Of a stretch of 64,000 nucleotides of DNA, positions 42,555 through 50,634 are shown piece by piece. The position numbers and the translations under genes were made by a program. Source of the stretch: Herbiconiux moechotypicola (GTDB lineage Bacteria; Actinomycetota; Actinomycetes; Actinomycetales; Microbacteriaceae). The notes beneath the pieces were generated by a model that made no database searches, had not been told where the DNA came from, and worked only from the letters and a program-made list of their open reading frames with translations. The stretch lies in the NCBI RefSeq assembly GCF_024979255.1, contig NZ_JANLCN010000001.1, positions 62,001 to 126,000 of the forward strand, read 5' to 3'. How positions within the stretch are numbered: position 1 is the stretch's first letter; each line of letters starts with the position of its first letter.

Positions 42555-43380
42555 ACGTTCCCGATGGCGCACGGCCCTGGCCGCGCTGCAGAACCGGTGG
42601 CGCGGGGTGCTGCTCTCGCTCGTGGGCGTCGTGGCCATCGTGTGGCTGGCGCTCACCGGGCAACTCGGTCTCTACATCCACCCCCGCTACTTCGAGTTCA
42701 CGATCGTGATGGCGGTGATCGCCGGGATGGCGGTGGTCGCCGCGTTCGCCGTGGTGCCCGGCGCGGAGCCGGATCACGACCACGACCACGTTCACGGTCA
42801 TGCTCACGACGATCACGTCGGCGACCCCGGGATCCAGGATGCGCGGGGCGGCGGCTCCGGCACGCGCGCCGTGTGGGCCGTGCTCAGCGTGGTGGTGGTG
42901 GCAGCGACCGCGGTGGCCCTGCTCGTCATCCCTCCCGCCACGCTCACGAGCGCCACGGTCGCCCAGCGCGACCTCAACGCCTCCGCCGCCGTCGCCGAGG
43001 AGGCCCCGGAGCTCGTGGGCACCGACACCGCCGGTTTCACCGTGAAGGACTGGGCGTCGCTCCTGCGGCAGGGCGCCGGCGAGGAGTACTTCGCCGGCAA
43101 GACGGCCGACATCACCGGTTTCGTCACCCCCGACGCCGACGACCCCGAGAACGTGTTCTACATCGCGCGTTTCGTCGTGACCTGCTGCGCGGTCGACGCC
43201 CAGCCCGTGGGGGTGCCCGTCTACCTCCCCGGGTGGCAGCACGACTACGCGATCGACAGCTGGGTGTCGGCGACGGGTGGATTCGGCCCCAACCCGAGCG
43301 GCACCAGCGCCCAGGCGATCGTGTTCGAGCCCGCGGAGTTGACCGCGGTCGACCAGCCGGCGGAGCCCTATGTCTACTGA
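42547..43380 (+). CDS. TIGR03943 family membrane protein with His-rich loop
   Basis: A 277-residue protein. Two membrane spans (GVLLSLVGVVAIVWLALTG and FTIVMAVIAGMAVVAAFAV) are followed by a loop with HDHDHVHGHAHDDH at about residues 77-90, then a third span and an extracytoplasmic domain carrying VVTCCAVDAQPVGVPVY. Histidine-rich loops bind zinc, nickel or similar metals. It is the standard partner of the UPF0718 permease. The start is a TTG at 42547 overlapping the permease stop by eight bases, with GGGGTGA upstream. It overlaps the next gene by 11 bases. Confidence 0.82.
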   Translation: MPERSRWRTALAALQNRWRGVLLSLVGVVAIVWLALTGQLGLYIHPRYFEFTIVMAVIAGMAVVAAFAVVPGAEPDHDHDHVHGHAHDDHVGDPGIQDARGGGSGTRAVWAVLSVVVVAATAVALLVIPPATLTSATVAQRDLNASAAVAEEAPELVGTDTAGFTVKDWASLLRQGAGEEYFAGKTADITGFVTPDADDPENVFYIARFVVTCCAVDAQPVGVPVYLPGWQHDYAIDSWVSATGGFGPNPSGTSAQAIVFEPAELTAVDQPAEPYVY

Positions 43381-44782
43381 GCACACCTTCCGTCGCGCGA
43401 GCGTCGTGACGATCATCGTGCTGGTCGTGCTCTCGATCGGGCTGGGAGCCGCCGCCGTGCTGCGCGGCCCGGTGCTCTCCTCCGCCTCGGTCAATCTCGG
43501 CGCCACCGTCTCGCGTGACGGCTCGCGGCTCGTGCTGCACGCCGACCAGGCCCTTGCCGCCCTCGACCCCGGCCAGGTCGCGCTCACTCCGGACGCTCCG
43601 TTCACGGTCACCGCGGCGGGCACCGACATCACGCTCGCCTTCGACGGCATGCTCGACTACGACACCGACTACCGCGTGGTCGTGCGAGACGCCGAGGGGG
43701 AGGGGACCGGCATCTCGTCGACGCTCACCCACGACTTCCGCACCCCCGACGTGCCGGTCTACACCCTCCTGCGCGGCGGCGGGCTGGGCGACGGCAGCAC
43801 GCCTCTCGTGCGCGACGACGACCGCATCATCCGCTCGACGCTGGCCGGCGGAGCGGAGGCGACCTCGACCGTCGCCTTCCAGGCCCCGCGCATCCAGCAG
43901 TTCGCCGTGGTCGACGGGGCGCTCGCCGTGGTGGAGCTGGGCGAGGACGGATCGGACTCGCTCACGCTCGCCCTCGACGGAGGCACGCCCTACACGGTGC
44001 ACACCCCCTCGGGCGGGCGGCTGCAGAACCTGCGCTCCTCCGCGTCGGCGAGACTGTTCGGCTTCACCGTGAGCGGGGGCACGGATGCGGAGGGCCGCGA
44101 CTACCAGAACGCCCTGTTCGTGCTCGATCCGCTCGGCACCTCGGGGCGGGCCGAAGAGGTGACCGGGTTCGGCGGCGAGTCGCTGCGGGTGGTCGACTGG
44201 GAGTTCGTGCCCGGAACGTCGTCGCTCGTGGCGCAGGGCGTCGACCAGCAGCTCTACCTCATCGACCCCCTCTCGGGCGGCGAGCCCACACCGCTCGGCC
44301 GTCACGCCGAACTGCGCGGGTTCCTGCCCGGAGGAGCAGCACTGGTCGTGGCCGACGGGGAGACGGTGTCGCAGATCGACCTCACCACGGGCGCCGTGTC
44401 GCCCCTCGCGCAACCGGCCCCCGACGTCGACCCGGCGCTGTACCCCAAGACGATCGTCACGGCGGCCGACGGGGTGGTGCTGCGGCAGTACGACGAGGTC
44501 GACTATGCCTCCGACGTGCCGGTGACGGGGTCGCGGATCGTCGTCGCCGACGCCGCGGGCACCCGGGAGCTCTACACCACGGCGACACCTGGGTCGCGGG
44601 TGCGCGACTTCTGCCTCTCGCCCAACGGGCAGTACATCGCGGTGGAGACCGTCGGTGCGGGGGCGCTCACCGACGGATATCCCCTGCCGGGGTACTCCGA
44701 GGTGAGCACCTCGTTCGTCGACGTGTCCACCGGGCTCAGCACGCGGAGCGTTCCCGGGTTCCTGCCCGACTGGTGCAGCTGA
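43370..44782 (+). CDS. membrane-anchored beta-propeller-like protein
   Basis: A 470-residue protein I cannot name. An N-terminal membrane anchor (VVTIIVLVVLSIGLGAAAVL) leads to an Ig-like Big_5-type domain (about 35-125: DGSRLVLHADQALAALDPGQ). The rest is a series of short beta blades ending in DWEFVPGTSSLVAQG, DFCLSPNGQYIAVET and similar WD/TolB-like turns, so a beta-propeller is likely. Two cysteines (RDFCLS and PDWCS at the very end) could pair. It overlaps the TIGR03943-type gene by 11 bases and must be its functional partner, perhaps as an extracellular binding or scaffold protein. Confidence 0.65.
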   Translation: MSTEHTFRRASVVTIIVLVVLSIGLGAAAVLRGPVLSSASVNLGATVSRDGSRLVLHADQALAALDPGQVALTPDAPFTVTAAGTDITLAFDGMLDYDTDYRVVVRDAEGEGTGISSTLTHDFRTPDVPVYTLLRGGGLGDGSTPLVRDDDRIIRSTLAGGAEATSTVAFQAPRIQQFAVVDGALAVVELGEDGSDSLTLALDGGTPYTVHTPSGGRLQNLRSSASARLFGFTVSGGTDAEGRDYQNALFVLDPLGTSGRAEEVTGFGGESLRVVDWEFVPGTSSLVAQGVDQQLYLIDPLSGGEPTPLGRHAELRGFLPGGAALVVADGETVSQIDLTTGAVSPLAQPAPDVDPALYPKTIVTAADGVVLRQYDEVDYASDVPVTGSRIVVADAAGTRELYTTATPGSRVRDFCLSPNGQYIAVETVGAGALTDGYPLPGYSEVSTSFVDVSTGLSTRSVPGFLPDWCS

Positions 44783-44810
44783 GGCCGCGGGTCGCGGGCA
44801 CCGCTCAGCT
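44777..44810 (+). terminator. hairpin after the metal-module operon
   Basis: AGCTGAG (44777-44783) pairs with CTCAGCT (44804-44810) with a further CGCG/CGCG stem inside. The stop codon lies in the left arm. No T-run follows. The next gene's -10 box begins nine bases later. Confidence 0.4.
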
Positions 44811-44818
44811 TGGGTGCC

Positions 44819-44824
44819 TAGGGT
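44819..44824 (+). promoter_or_regulatory. -10 box of a leaderless start
   Basis: TAGGGT lies seven bases before the ATG at 44832. Confidence 0.4.
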
Positions 44825-44831
44825 GGGCGGC

Positions 44832-45230
44832 ATGAGCGAGGAGAAGACCGGAGCCGGGCAGCAGCCGACGGTCGGGGCCGCCGCCAAAGACCTGGGCCTC
44901 GCGCTCGGTCGTGCCGCCGGCCGCACCGCGGGCCGGGCCGCGCGGGGAACCAGGGAGAGCATTCGCAGGAACCCCACCGCAGACCGCGTCTACCGCGCGG
45001 GGGTCGGGGTCGTGGGCACGGGGACGGTTGCGCTCGGCGTCGTCATGATCCCGCTGCCCGGGCCGGGAGCGCTCGTGGCGCTCGGTGGGCTCGGCATCCT
45101 CTCCAGCGAGTTCGAGGGGGCGAAACGCGCCCGGGTGAAGGCGGAGGGTGTGGCGAAGTCGGCCCTCGCGAAGGCCGGCGAGGTGCGGGATCGGCGACGG
45201 GCCGCTCGCGCCGCGCGTCCTGCATCCTGA
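44832..45230 (+). CDS. PGPGW-type (TIGR02611-like) membrane protein
   Basis: A 132-residue protein. The first 65 residues are hydrophilic and basic (GRAAGRTAGRAARGTRESIR). Then comes a hydrophobic re-entrant hairpin with the family motif VMIPLPGPGALVALGGLGIL, followed by SSEFEGAKR, where related proteins have EFEWA. The C-terminus is a basic helix. Such proteins are common in Actinobacteria and their role is not known. The start at ATG 44832 rests on the -10 box at seven bases. Confidence 0.75.
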   Translation: MSEEKTGAGQQPTVGAAAKDLGLALGRAAGRTAGRAARGTRESIRRNPTADRVYRAGVGVVGTGTVALGVVMIPLPGPGALVALGGLGILSSEFEGAKRARVKAEGVAKSALAKAGEVRDRRRAARAARPAS

Positions 45231-45251
45231 ACTTCGGGCTGTGCCTGAGGC

Positions 45252-45572
45252 TCAGCTCTGCGAGTCGTTCGGGGGCCCTTCGTCCGGCTGCAGGTCGTCC
45301 GGGCGCGGCTCGGCCGGGAGCACGTGCTCGAGGTAGCCGCCGTCGGAGGCGTGCACCCGCCAACCGCTCGAGCTCAGCCGCGGGTTGAGGCCGCGGCGGC
45401 GCCAGTGCACGTCGAAGAGCACCGCCCCCGTCACCATCCGCGTGACCGACTCGTCGTCGGCGTCGGAGAGCGCCATCGCGCGCGGGTCCATGTCCACGAT
45501 CTGGGCGTCTTTGAAGGCGTCCTCGTCGTCGACGTCGATCTCCAGTTCGATCACGATCCGGTGCACGGTCAT
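45252..45572 (-). CDS. hypothetical protein, 106 residues
   Basis: An acidic soluble protein without recognised domain. The N-terminal half alternates strands and acidic turns (VIELEIDVDDEDAFKDA), followed by a probable helix and WRRRGLNPRLSSSGW. The C-terminal 25 residues are proline- and acid-rich. It is convergent with the PGPGW gene. A TAGCCT box lies six bases before its ATG, which supports the start and that it is a real gene. Confidence 0.6.
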   Translation of the reverse strand: MTVHRIVIELEIDVDDEDAFKDAQIVDMDPRAMALSDADDESVTRMVTGAVLFDVHWRRRGLNPRLSSSGWRVHASDGGYLEHVLPAEPRPDDLQPDEGPPNDSQS

Positions 45573-45578
45573 GCAGCG

Positions 45579-45584
45579 AGGCTA
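45579..45584 (-). promoter_or_regulatory. -10 box of a leaderless start
   Basis: TAGCCT on the minus strand lies six bases before the ATG at 45572. Confidence 0.4.
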
Positions 45585-45658
45585 CCGCGACCGCTCCGCC
45601 GCGGCGTACAGTCGGGCCAGGCAGCCGCGCGCGCCGCGGCCCGGACGAAGGAGTCGCC

Positions 45659-46498
45659 ATGTGCCGCTGGATCGCCTACGCCGGTGAACCCCTGCATCCC
45701 TCCACCCTGGTCGTCGACACCCCGCACTCGCTGGTGGCCCAGTCGCTCGCCTCGGAGCTCGGCAAGGAGACCGTGAACGGCGACGGGTTCGGTCTCGGCT
45801 GGTATCCGGCGGGGGCCGTGCCCGGGTCGGCGCCCGTGCTGTTCCGGAGCGTCGAGCCCGCCTGGCACGACGAGAACCTGCGCGAGATCGCCCGCGCCGT
45901 GGAGAGCCCGCTGTTCTTCGCACACGTGCGTGCGGCCAGTGGGCCGCCGATCCAGCAGAGCAACTGCCATCCGTTCCGGCACGACAACTGGCTGTTCATG
46001 CACAACGGCTCGCTGAGGGGCTTCACGGCGATGCGGCGCGAGATCATGCTCGCGATCGAACCGTCCCTGTTCCCGTCGGTGCGGGGCACGACCGACTCGG
46101 AGGCGCTGTTCCACCTCGCGCTCTCGCGAGGCCTGGCGCACGACCCGGTGGCGGCGATGGCGGCGGCGCTCGGCGAGGTGGAGGCGATCGGTGCGCGGTG
46201 CGGAGTCGCGCATCCCGTGCAGGGCACCTTCGCCGTGAGCGACGGCAGCACGCTGTGGGCGTTCCGGTACTCGAGCGAGCACCACTCGCGCACGCTGTTC
46301 CACTCGGCCGACATCGAGGTGCTGCAGTCGCTCTATCCCGACGTGTCGCGGTTGCGGGTGTTCGGGCGTGGGGCGCGGGTGGTGGTGTCGGAGCCGCTGA
46401 GCGATCTGCCCGGCGCGTTCGTGGAGGTGCCGGAGTCGAGCGTCGTCATCGTGGACGGGACGGAGTGCCGGCAGGAGGTCTTCGTGCCGACGGCGTGA
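45659..46498 (+). CDS. class II glutamine amidotransferase
   Basis: A 279-residue N-terminal-nucleophile amidohydrolase. Cys2 after the initiator methionine (MCRWIAYAGEP) is the nucleophile that frees ammonia from an amide. The fold marks NGDGFGLGWYP, FFAHVRAASG, NCHPFRHDNWLFMHNGS and GTTDSEALFHLAL follow. It resembles YafJ and the EgtC-like gamma-glutamyl hydrolases, but no ergothioneine genes are nearby, so the substrate is open. GAAGGAG precedes the ATG. Confidence 0.88.
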   Translation: MCRWIAYAGEPLHPSTLVVDTPHSLVAQSLASELGKETVNGDGFGLGWYPAGAVPGSAPVLFRSVEPAWHDENLREIARAVESPLFFAHVRAASGPPIQQSNCHPFRHDNWLFMHNGSLRGFTAMRREIMLAIEPSLFPSVRGTTDSEALFHLALSRGLAHDPVAAMAAALGEVEAIGARCGVAHPVQGTFAVSDGSTLWAFRYSSEHHSRTLFHSADIEVLQSLYPDVSRLRVFGRGARVVVSEPLSDLPGAFVEVPESSVVIVDGTECRQEVFVPTA

Positions 46499-46514
46499 GC
46501 GGCCGGATGCAGGC

Positions 46515-46685
46515 TCAGGCGCCCGGGGCCGGCCCGTCGGTGGGGGTGGCCGAGGCGATGTACTTGTGGATCTTCGCCTCGAGGTCGCGGTCGAAGGAGT
46601 CGACCTCCTCGCCGCCGATCGTGTCGCCGTCCGCGTCGCGGTCGGGAGCGTCGTCCGAGGGCCGGGGCTGGTGCGGAGCGTTCAT
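46515..46685 (-). CDS. small acidic protein, 56 residues
   Basis: A short hydrophilic protein, strongly acidic in the middle (DRDADGDTIGGEEVDSFDRD) and ending with a helix that includes LEAKIHKYIASA. No family recognised. The ATG is preceded at six bases by TATCCT, a good -10 box, and the frame has normal high-GC codon use, so I take it as real. It converges on the glutamine amidotransferase and lies just downstream of the esterase gene on the same strand. Confidence 0.5.
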   Translation of the reverse strand: MNAPHQPRPSDDAPDRDADGDTIGGEEVDSFDRDLEAKIHKYIASATPTDGPAPGA

Positions 46686-46691
46686 GCCACC

Positions 46692-46697
46692 AGGATA
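46692..46697 (-). promoter_or_regulatory. -10 box of a leaderless start
   Basis: TATCCT on the minus strand lies six bases before the ATG at 46685. Confidence 0.45.
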
Positions 46698-46717
46698 GCG
46701 GGAGGCGGCGGGTCGGC

Positions 46718-47350
46718 TCAGCCGGGCAGCTGCTGCAGGAACGCGACCACGTCGGCGAGCTCGTCGGGGTTGATGCCGTGACCGAGGCCCGGGTAGCGGC
46801 GTTCGGTGAGGGTGCTGTGGCCGGGGAGCCACGCCTCGGTGCGCGCCACGGCATCGGGGGCGATGACGGTGTCGGCGGTTCCGCGCCCGCTGAACACGGG
46901 CGGGCGCTCCGCAGCCAGGGCGGCATCGCCCGGCAGTTCGGCGTCGAGCACGAACCCGCCCAGCACCACGGCGGCTTCCACCCGGCGGGGTGCGGCCCTG
47001 AGCAGCTGCGAGGCCATCAGCCCGCCCTGCGAGAAGCCGAGCGCGACCACGCGGGAGGTCGCGGGCAGCGACGCGGCGATCCAGTCCGAGACGGCGTCGG
47101 TCGCGTCGATCACGGTCTGGGGGTCGGGCCGGCCGGGGGTGGTGATCGGGAACCACGCGAAGGCGGGGCCGCCCATCGGCAGGGGGGCGCGGAGGCTCGC
47201 CCAGGCCCAGCCCGCGGGGAGTGCGGGCGCGAGGCCGGCGAGATCGGCCTCGTTCGAACCGAAGCCGTGCATCATGACCACCACCGGAGCGTCTCCTGGG
47301 GTCCCTTCGCCCCACGAGGTGAGCGCGTGCGAGACGGCGAGTGCGGCCAT
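46718..47350 (-). CDS. alpha/beta-hydrolase, phospholipase/carboxylesterase family
   Basis: A 210-residue esterase of the phospholipase/carboxylesterase type (MhqD/YpfH-like). The oxyanion motif is MMHGFGSNEAD, the nucleophile serine is in GFSQGGLMASQLL, and the catalytic histidine is in LGHGINPDEL near the end. An aspartate in GRGTADTVI completes the triad. ATG 47350 has GGAGG seven bases upstream, so the 10-residue extension to 47380 is rejected. A palindrome with an overlapping -10 box lies just upstream, indicating control by a MarR- or TetR-type repressor encoded elsewhere. Confidence 0.87.
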   Translation of the reverse strand: MAALAVSHALTSWGEGTPGDAPVVVMMHGFGSNEADLAGLAPALPAGWAWASLRAPLPMGGPAFAWFPITTPGRPDPQTVIDATDAVSDWIAASLPATSRVVALGFSQGGLMASQLLRAAPRRVEAAVVLGGFVLDAELPGDAALAAERPPVFSGRGTADTVIAPDAVARTEAWLPGHSTLTERRYPGLGHGINPDELADVVAFLQQLPG

Positions 47351-47363
47351 GGGTCCTCCGATT

Positions 47364-47385
47364 GTTGTACCGACAACCAATACTA
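47364..47385 (-). promoter_or_regulatory. operator palindrome and -10 box of the esterase
   Basis: GTTGT and ACAAC (47364-47377) form a palindrome with a 4-base centre. On the minus strand TAGTAT (47385-47380) stands just before it as a -10 box, so a bound repressor would cover the transcription start. Confidence 0.5.
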
Positions 47386-47422
47386 GTGGTCGGTCACGGA
47401 CGCATCGACGCTTCGACCCGGC

Positions 47423-49087
47423 TCAGCCGCGGGAGGTGGTGGTGTGCGGGGAGGGGAGGGTGCCGCCGAGGAGCTGTTGCACGGTGACGAGGGTGAAGCC
47501 GCGGCCCTGGAGGCCGTCGACGATGGCCGGCGTCATGCGGGCGGTGTTCTCGTGCACGTCGTGGAGCAGAACGATCGCGCCGGGCGACGCCTGGCCGACG
47601 GCGCGATCGAGCAGGGTGGCGTCGTCGGGCAGCTGCCAGTCGTTGGTGTCGACCGTCCAGAGGATCGCCGGGAGCGGGGTGAGGTCGAGCACGCGCTGGT
47701 CGACCGCGCCGTAGGGCGGCCGGAACGTCGTCGCCGGGCTGCCGACGGCGGCCGCGATGGCCGCGTTCGTGCGCCCGAGCTGGTCGCGCACCTCGTCGTC
47801 GGTGAGCTTGGTGAGGTCGGGGTGGTTCCAGGAGTGGTTGCCGATCTCATGGCCCTCGTCGCGCATCCGCTGCAGCGTGCCGGCGCGGCCGCCGACCCGG
47901 TATCCCTGCACGAAGAAGGTGGCGGCGGCGCGGCGCGCGTCGAGGGTGTCGAGCACGCCGTCGGTGTACTCGCCCGGCCCGTCGTCGAAGGTGACGGCCA
48001 CGCACGCGAAGAAGTCGCAGTCCACCTGCTCCCGCCCACGGAACGGCGCCGCGGGCAGGGCGACCGCGGCACCAGAACCGAGGGCCGCCTGCACCTGGAG
48101 ACCCTGGTCGCCGAGCAGCTGTGCGGTCTCGGCGGCCGGCACGGTCACGACGAAGGGCGACGGATGCGCGACGCCCGCGAGTGCATCCACCTCCGGGGTG
48201 CTGAACCCCTCGGGCAGGGTCACGACGAGTGAGCCGTCCGACTGGAAGGCCAGGTGAGAGAAGGAGGCGCGCAGCGCGGCGACATCCAGCGCGGTCGGGT
48301 CTTCGGTCGGCTCGGGCCGGAGCGCGCCGGCGGAGATCTTGAGAGCCTGCACCACCCAGCCGTGGAGGACGCGCAGGCCGTCGTCGGTGAGGAAGCCGTC
48401 GGAGGTGGTGACGAAGGCGCCGCCGGGTGCATCCGCATCCGTCTGCACGTAGTAGACGGTCGTGTCGTCGGAGGTCGCCTGGCCGTCGACGGCCGTCACG
48501 GTGCGGAGCGCCTGTACCACCAGTCCGCCCGCGGCGGCGAGTACCTCGCAGCTGACGGAGAGCACCTGGCTTCCGGGCGCGGCCCCCTGGGGAGTGAGAC
48601 CGGGGTCGGCCAGCAGTTCGGCGACGGGGCGGGTCGAGCTTCCCGGCAGGCAGCCGCGCTGGTCGGGCGTGATGGCGGGGGCGTCGGCTGAGGGCGTCCA
48701 CGGCGTTCCGGTCGCGGCGGCATGGGAGGCGATCGCGTCGGCGATCCGGCCCCGCAGCAGGGCCGTGAACGAGGCGTCGCCCGGGATCTCGCCCCACCTC
48801 GCCGCCACCGGCGACGCGGGGTCGGCGCTGTAGATCATCCGCACGTCGAAGCCGGCGACCGCGCCGGCGGTGCCCCAGGCCGGGCCGACGGCGGGAGCGG
48901 GGGTGTCAGGTGGGGTGGTTCCGTCCGGTTGCGCGGCGGTGTCTCCCACCTGCACCGCGGGCACGGCGGCCGGCGGCGGCGCCCAGTCGGGCGCGGGCGG
49001 GATGCTCGCGCACCCGGCGAGCAGTCCGAGCAGCGGCCCGACGGCGGCGAGTGCGAGCGCGCTCCGCCCGGCGCGCCGGCGCCTCAC
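47423..49087 (-). CDS. polysaccharide deacetylase lipoprotein (NodB domain)
   Basis: A 554-residue envelope enzyme. The N-terminus is a lipoprotein signal (RRRRAGRS, then LALAAVGPLLGLLAGC). A proline-rich linker leads to a DUF3298-like domain (FDVRMIYSADP onward). The C-terminal 200 residues are a NodB deacetylase with CVAVTFDDGPGEYTDG, HEIGNHSWNHPDL holding the metal histidines, FRPPYGAVD and LLHDVHENT. The layout recalls PdaC-type enzymes that remove N-acetyl groups from peptidoglycan or other polymers. GTG 49087 overlaps the upstream membrane protein stop by four bases. Confidence 0.85.
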   Translation of the reverse strand: MRRRRAGRSALALAAVGPLLGLLAGCASIPPAPDWAPPPAAVPAVQVGDTAAQPDGTTPPDTPAPAVGPAWGTAGAVAGFDVRMIYSADPASPVAARWGEIPGDASFTALLRGRIADAIASHAAATGTPWTPSADAPAITPDQRGCLPGSSTRPVAELLADPGLTPQGAAPGSQVLSVSCEVLAAAGGLVVQALRTVTAVDGQATSDDTTVYYVQTDADAPGGAFVTTSDGFLTDDGLRVLHGWVVQALKISAGALRPEPTEDPTALDVAALRASFSHLAFQSDGSLVVTLPEGFSTPEVDALAGVAHPSPFVVTVPAAETAQLLGDQGLQVQAALGSGAAVALPAAPFRGREQVDCDFFACVAVTFDDGPGEYTDGVLDTLDARRAAATFFVQGYRVGGRAGTLQRMRDEGHEIGNHSWNHPDLTKLTDDEVRDQLGRTNAAIAAAVGSPATTFRPPYGAVDQRVLDLTPLPAILWTVDTNDWQLPDDATLLDRAVGQASPGAIVLLHDVHENTARMTPAIVDGLQGRGFTLVTVQQLLGGTLPSPHTTTSRG

Positions 49088-49746
49088 GACGCATCTCCGG
49101 GCGCGGCGGCGGGGGAACTCTGCACCGTGGCGAGCAGCGCGGCGGTGACCGTGCGATAGTCGTCGGCGACGTCGGTCGGAACGCGGGCGGTGAGCAGGAG
49201 GGCCGGAGCGCTCCCGGTCGTGCCTTCCGCGGGGTCGGCGGCGGCCGGAGTGGCCCACGCCACGACGAGCGTCTCGGTACCCCGCGTCAGCTCCGCGTGA
49301 TGCACGAGCACGCCGTCCGGGAGCGTCTCGGTGCTCCACCCCGCGGTCTCCCACCTCGCTTGCTCGTCCTCATCCCCGAGTCCGAGTGCCTGCAGCGTGG
49401 TGGCCGCGTCGAACGCTCCCGCGGGCGCGAGGCTCAGCTCGGCGCGGTAGGCGCCGTCGGGGGAGACGACGGTGGCGCGGTCGTGGGGGAGGAACGGGCC
49501 CACCCCGATCGCCAGCCAGCCGGCGTCGAACTCGAGTGATGCCGAGGCGCCGGTCGTGCCGTCGGTGACCACCACCGTGGTGGTGGCGGTGAACCGCTCG
49601 CGCGGCTGCTCGGCGAGTCGGGGTGGCAGCAGCCAGAGTGCGACCGCGGCGGCGGCCCCGAGCATCACCACCACGGCGGCGGCGACGATCACCAGCACGC
49701 GCCCACGTCGCCGGGGGCGGGAGAGGCGCTCTCGGGTGCTGGTCAT
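49084..49746 (-). CDS. membrane-anchored protein coupled to the deacetylase
   Basis: A 220-residue protein with a basic N-terminus (RERLSRPRRRGR), one membrane span (VLVIVAAAVVVMLGAAAAVA) and an extracytoplasmic domain of about 170 residues rich in beta strands. No family recognised. It is first in a two-gene unit and overlaps the deacetylase start by four bases, so it likely helps that enzyme at the cell surface. No clear Shine-Dalgarno or -10 box stands before the ATG at 49746. Confidence 0.65.
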   Translation of the reverse strand: MTSTRERLSRPRRRGRVLVIVAAAVVVMLGAAAAVALWLLPPRLAEQPRERFTATTTVVVTDGTTGASASLEFDAGWLAIGVGPFLPHDRATVVSPDGAYRAELSLAPAGAFDAATTLQALGLGDEDEQARWETAGWSTETLPDGVLVHHAELTRGTETLVVAWATPAAADPAEGTTGSAPALLLTARVPTDVADDYRTVTAALLATVQSSPAAAPGDAS

Positions 49747-49983
49747 CGGATGCTCGCTCGGCTGGTCGGAGCCCGGCGGCCCGGTCGGGTCGGGGCGGTC
49801 AGCGATCAGGATAGGCGACGCGTGTAGAGATCGGGCCGCGCATCGCCCCGCACCCCGGCATCGCCCCGAACTGGGGGTGCGGGCCGTGGGCCGCCGGGCC
49901 CGCGCGCCTGCCAGCATTGCAGCGGGCCATGACGCCGGCCCGCCACCCGCACGGCCACCGGCCGAGGAACGACGAGGTCCTTC

Positions 49984-50538
49984 ATGCCCGCCCAGCGCAC
50001 CGTCCGCATCCGTCTCGCCGGCCTCGCGATCGCAGCCCTCGTGCTCGCCGCCACCGGATGCGCGGCCGACCCGGGCGTGATCACCGCGTCGCCCACGATC
50101 GCCGCCTCGCCCACGCCGACGACGTCGCACACCGCCGCAGCTCCGGCCACCGCCGCCGCCACCGCGAGCCCGGCCCCGGTGACCGTCGAGGAGCTCGGGC
50201 GCGGCGAGCAGGAGGCCGCCGTCGACGTGGAGGTCACAGGCCCCGCCCAGGTGGCCTTCCGCCGCATCACGATCGCGCCCGGTGCGGGCACCGGGCAGCA
50301 CTGCCATGACGGCCAGCTCATCGCCGTGGTGGAGCAGGGCGTGTTCACGCACTACGCGCCGATCTACCCGGGTGGCGTGCACGAGTACCAGGCGGGCGAC
50401 TCGATCGTGGAGGGCGCCCACTACGTGCACGAGGGGCGGAACGAGGGAACCGAAGACGTGGTGCTGCTCGTGAGCTACGTCATCGAGGCCGGCCAGCCGC
50501 TCGCGGAGACCGACCTCACGAAGTGCGACGCGCCGTAA
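49984..50538 (+). CDS. cupin-domain lipoprotein
   Basis: A 184-residue secreted protein. The lipoprotein box is AATGC near residue 23-27, followed by a threonine/alanine/proline linker of about 45 residues. The rest is a cupin fold with the metal motif GTGQHCHDGQLIAVVEQG and the second half HEYQAGDSIVEGAHYVHEG. A final cysteine (LTKCDAP) may pair with CHDG. Function unknown; surface cupins may bind small ligands or metal. GACGAGG precedes the ATG. The 237-base gap upstream (49747-49983) shows no promoter I can call. Confidence 0.78.
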   Translation: MPAQRTVRIRLAGLAIAALVLAATGCAADPGVITASPTIAASPTPTTSHTAAAPATAAATASPAPVTVEELGRGEQEAAVDVEVTGPAQVAFRRITIAPGAGTGQHCHDGQLIAVVEQGVFTHYAPIYPGGVHEYQAGDSIVEGAHYVHEGRNEGTEDVVLLVSYVIEAGQPLAETDLTKCDAP

Positions 50539-50581
50539 GCAGAGAATTGCTCGAAAGCATGAGGTAGAAACGCCACATGCC

Positions 50582-50589
50582 TATAGGCT
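50582..50589 (+). promoter_or_regulatory. -10 region of the secreted-protein operon
   Basis: TATAGGCT contains both TATAGG and TAGGCT hexamers about 45 bases before the ATG at 50635. No good -35 is seen. A leader with GAGGAAAGG Shine-Dalgarno follows, unlike the leaderless genes. Confidence 0.35.
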
Positions 50590-50634
50590 GTGTGACGACG
50601 GCATCGCGGGGGCGATTCACGAGGAAAGGTCCCC

